Shown here piece by piece: positions 60,101-64,000 of a stretch of 64,000 nucleotides of DNA. Position 1 is the stretch's first letter. The number at the start of each line of letters is the position of its first letter. The notes beneath the pieces are model-generated. The model was not told the DNA's origin. It ran no database searches and was given only the letters and a program-made list of their open reading frames with translations. Both the position numbers and the translations under genes were made by a program. Origin of the DNA: Ustulina deusta (lineage: Eukaryota > Ascomycota > Sordariomycetes > Xylariales > Xylariaceae); the NCBI GenBank assembly GCA_023159155.1, contig JAJNNX010000015.1, positions 927,557-991,556 on the forward strand. Direction: 5' to 3'.

Positions 60101-62761
60101 ATAATTTGATTTTTTAAATATATATTTTTTATTAGTAATTAATTATAAATTTATGTTTAGTTAATTTAAGTTTAAATATAAATAAAATAAAAGTAATATT
60201 TAAATTTATATTTTGTTTAATAAAGTTTATAGCTAGCAATTTGTTTATAAATTTTTTTTTAAATAAAATAAATTATATAAATATATAATATTAATAAAAG
60301 TTAAAGGTATATTTTTTATTGTTAAGTTCTAGTATTATATTAAACTTTAGTTATAATAGTAGTAAAGTTTTAGATTTTTTTTTTAAAAAAACTTTTTTAA
60401 ATATAATAGCTAAAAAAGCAAAAAGCTTTATATTAATTTTATATACTAGAAGTTTTTTTTTTTTAAAAATAAGATCGGTTTATTATTAAAAGTTTTTTAT
60501 AGTATTACTTAGTTAATTTAAATTTATTTTTTTTATAAAATATTAATTATTTTTAAGTTTTTTTTAAATAGTTTAATATAGTTATTTTTAGTTATTATAA
60601 ACTTAATTATAATAAGTTCTTTTAAAATCTTTTTGGTTAATTATTTTTATTTATTTTAGTAGGGATAATTTTAGAAGTTTTATATAATTTTTTTAATAGT
60701 AGCTTAGTTTTTCTTTTTTTAAAAATTATTATATAGACTTTTTTTGTTTCAGATTTAAAGGTTTTAGGTTTTTTTTTTATTTTTTTAGTTTTAGTTATTT
60801 TTAAAAGAATTGTTTTATTTTTAAAAAGTTGTTTTAATATTTAATAGTATTTTTTTAATGCTTAATTATATTAATTTATATTTTTTTATATTTTAGGTTT
60901 ATATTTTATTATTTATAATTAAAAAGTTTAACTATAATTATTAGTAAAAATTAAGCTAATAAAAATAAATTATTTAGCTAGATTAATTATTATTTTTAAG
61001 TTTTTATTAGAATATTTTATTTTATTAATTATTTAATACTAATAATAATATTATAGCTAAAGTTAGTAATTTAAAATATTTAGTTTTTAAATTATTAATT
61101 ATTAATTGTTATAATATATATTAAATATTTATAGATTTTATTAATTATTAAAAAAGTATAAGTTTTAGTATTATATAAAACTAAAATTTTTATTTTAATA
61201 TTATTAATTTATAATTAGGTAAATATTTTAAAAATAATTAATTTGTTTTAGTTATATATTTTAGCTAAAATAAGTAAAAAAATTAATAAAAAAACTTTTA
61301 TTAGTTCTATATGTTTTTTAAATTAAATAAATTATTAGAGCTATTTTTATTAAGGCCTTTTTTTATTAATTAAATATTTAAAACTTTAAGTTTTTAATTA
61401 AAGTAATTAATTAATATATATTATTTTTTTTTATAAATAAAACAGGTCTTATTATTTTAATAAGCTTTTTTTTTTTTTATAATTAGCGCTTATTTTAACT
61501 GTTTTAAAATAAATGTTTTAAAACTTTTAAAATTAGCTAAAAATTAGTAAGCTAGTTTACTAAAAGCTTAGTTATTTAAGTTAGATTTTTATTTAATTAA
61601 ATTAATAAGCTTAATTTATTAATAGTTTTTATAAGTTTGTTTAATATTATATATTAATTTAATAATTTTATTAATAAACAATTTATAAAAAATATTTAAA
61701 TTTATAAAAATTTTATATAAGTTTTTTTTTAAGTTTATATAAAAATAGTTTTATAATTTATATTTTTATTATAATTTAGCTAGTTAATATTTTTAAGTTA
61801 AACTATTAAATATAAAAATAAATTTATTAATATTTTTATTAGTTTTATAGCTATTTAGTTAAAATTATAATAAATTATTAATAAAACTTAAATTATTTTA
61901 GTAATATTATTAAATAGTTTTTTAGTTAAATAAAAATATATTTTTATTAATTTTTAGTATATTTTTTTAATTAGTTTATAATATATTAAAGTTAGCTATT
62001 TTTAGTTCGGAATATAGTAATATTTTTATTTAGCTTTTTTATTAGTTTATAAACCTAATTATTAAATAAAGCTTTATATTTTGTAAATTTGCTAGGATTA
62101 ATTTTTTATATTTTAGCTTTTTTAATATAAACAAAGTTTAAAGCGCTAAAAAATAAGCTAATAAAATAAAAAACAAATAAAGCAGCAAAATTAAAAAATT
62201 TAAAGTTAATACTTTTAAATATACTTTTTATTATTAAATTATAGTTATTTTTTAAAAATACTAAAATAAACATATTAAAAAATTAATATTTTACTTTTTT
62301 TATTTATTAAAAAAGTTTTGCTAGAACTAATATAAAATTATAAGTTTATATAGCTATAATATTTAGTACTATATTTTTAAATATATTACTTATTTTAAGT
62401 AGTTTTAGTTCTAGTTTAGATTTTGCTTTTTTAAGTTTTAATTTTTTGTTTTTTTTAGATTTTTTTTTAAGTATTAGTTTGTTTAAAACATTTATAAAAA
62501 AATCTAATGCTTAATTTTTTTTTTTTATTAAAAATTTTTTTTTAAAATTATTTAATAATAAAAAGCTAACTATATTTAAAAATTAAAGTTATTTTAATTA
62601 TTTAAGAACTAGAAATAAAATAAAAATATTTAAAGTTAGATTTTTTATAAGTTATTAGTTTTTAAGTAATATAAAAGTTAAAAGTTTTATTAAAGTTATA
62701 TTAAAGTTAGATTTATATTTATTAAATATTTATTAATAAATAATTAGTAAGCTTAAAGTAG
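57166..62761 (+). mobile_element. RIP-degraded LTR-retroelement-like unit
   Basis: It begins TGTTACGATCAGTCGAG, typical of a fungal LTR (TG start). About 250 bp (57166-57420) keep unusual G+C, then AT-rich DNA follows. The same beginning recurs in the same orientation at 62762, 5596 bp later, and similarity continues to the window end. The spacing suits a Ty3/Ty1-type element with its second LTR at 62762, or two tandem insertions. No protease, reverse transcriptase or integrase frame can be read because of the mutations, so the class is inferred from termini and spacing only. Confidence 0.55.
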
Positions 62762-64000
62762 TGTTATAATTAGTTAAGTAAAATTTTTATAGCTAGTTTA
62801 TTAATACTATAAATAAAAATTCTAAGCTAAAAAAAAAAAAAAAAAAAAAAAAAGTCAAAGTTTATAAGGTAAGTAAATATAGACTCTATATGTATAGCTG
62901 TAGAGTTAGGTTGGTCCGTACGCAGACTTTCTATCTTATTGCCATATAGGTCTGGAGTTCTTGCAAGTCTTGCCAAGACTATACAGACTGTACTGACTGT
63001 TATATATAGCTGCAAAGTTAGATTAGTCCGTGCGTAGATTTTTTATTTTATTGTTATATAGGTCTAAAGTTTTTGCAAGTTTTGCCAAAACTATACTAAA
63101 CTATTATATTACTTTTTTTTAAAACTAAAAATTTAAACATAGTTTTAATTTAAAGTTATTAATAATATTAAGTTTATATAATCTTTTTATATTATATTGT
63201 TTTATTATTATTTTTATAATTGCTTGCAAATTTATTAGTTATTATTATATATATTTATTTTTATAATTTTATAAAAAATTTAAAAGCTTTTTTATAAATT
63301 TTATAAAATTAATTAAAATTAATTAGTATATTTTTAAAATTTTAAACTATATACTAAGTATTATTAAAATTATAGCTTTTTTAAACGATTTAATATTATA
63401 ACTTTTTATTTTTTTTATATATTTTTAATTATTTAATTTGTTTAATTTTAAATTTTGTTTTATTATTAATATTTTCAGCTAAAAGTAGTAATTAGATTTG
63501 TTAAAATAAAAAATTATTATTTATTTTTTATAATTGGTTAGTATAAAATAGGTTTTTTATTTTATAAAAGTTAGATAAGTTAAAAATATAGCTAAATTTT
63601 TGTTTTTTTAAAATTTTAAAAAGTTTAACTAATTAAAAGTTTAATCTAGTAATTAGTGCTTATATTACAAAACTTTTTTTTTTTAAAAAAACTTTGTTTT
63701 TTATTTTAAAATTTACTAAGCATTTTTTTTTATTAGTTTATAGTTTATATTATTTTTATATAAAAATTATTATATTATATATTATTTTTTAAATGTTTTA
63801 AGTTTAATAAACTAGTTTAAGCATTTATTATTTAATATTAAAATTTATAATAGTTTTGCTAATATTTATTATTAAAAAGTTTTATGTTTTAATTTTTATT
63901 GCTATTTTTAGTAGTAATATATTAATTAATAAATATTATAAAGAATTATATATAAAATCTAAAATAAAAAAATAAATGTTTTAATTGTTTTAATATTTAT
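62762..64000 (+). repeat. Second direct copy of the terminal repeat, running off the window
   Basis: It starts TGTTATAATTAGTTAAG, the C-to-T/G-to-A mutated version of the sequence at 57166, and stays collinear with 57166-58282 to the window end. It differs by an internal tandem duplication of about 112 bp (first unit about 62892-63003, second about 63004-63115; landmark GTCCGT in both). The first unit keeps more G+C than the second. It contains an uninterrupted A run of about 25 near 62829-62853. Confidence 0.7.

Noticed and set aside
62827..63015. 62-codon minus-strand frame with a poly-Phe end
   Set aside because: It lies in the terminal-repeat copy and includes the A-run; non-coding repeat sequence.

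Overview
This is nuclear DNA from a filamentous ascomycete (Pezizomycotina). It is most likely a Sordariomycete, although the order cannot be fixed from the sequence. The evidence is short introns of about 45-110 bp with GTRNGT donors, CTAAC-type branch points and YAG acceptors; fungal-only families (Clr5, HET-C, the fungal Myb/SANT-like family, a non-reducing polyketide synthase tail); and a large AT-rich block with the look of repeat-induced point mutation (RIP). Coding models below were joined by hand across introns and checked for phase.

Layout: (1) 1-1323, a Clr5/ankyrin gene (-) running off the left edge. (2) 3812-4093, a small 77-aa gene missed by simple ORF calling. (3) 5682-28672, a housekeeping stretch: frataxin (-), GAPDH (+), RUVBL2/reptin (-), a nuclear coiled-coil protein (+), peptidyl-tRNA hydrolase 2 (-), an Ebp1/AFF-like elongation-complex protein (+), the GYF-domain splicing factor CD2BP2/Lin1 (-) and Ufd1 (+). 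(4) 32946-40106, a cluster of small Myb/SANT-like genes. It contains a row of four homologous first exons (37954, 38399, 38820, 39414), all ending in phase 2 and all able to join one downstream exon at 39758. (5) 43173-45239, a secreted HET-C family protein (+). (6) 46711-49841, a decaying pair: an aldo-keto reductase with two 1-bp insertions, and the 3' end of a non-reducing PKS (C-methyltransferase end plus alpha/beta hydrolase) with one frameshift, cut off where AT-rich DNA begins. (7) About 49850-64000, 14 kb of extremely AT-rich DNA made at least partly of diverged retroelement-like repeats in both orientations. It has no credible gene.

Functionally, regions 1-3 are core cell biology: Fe-S assembly, glycolysis, chromatin remodelling, translation quality control, transcription elongation, splicing, and ubiquitin/Cdc48 extraction. 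The right half is accessory in character: a duplicated DNA-binding family, a non-self-recognition-type gene, a broken secondary-metabolite locus and RIP-silenced transposons. Such a gradient is typical of a transition from a gene-rich arm into a subtelomeric, pericentromeric or transposon-island region. The most unusual feature is the first-exon array at 37954-40106.
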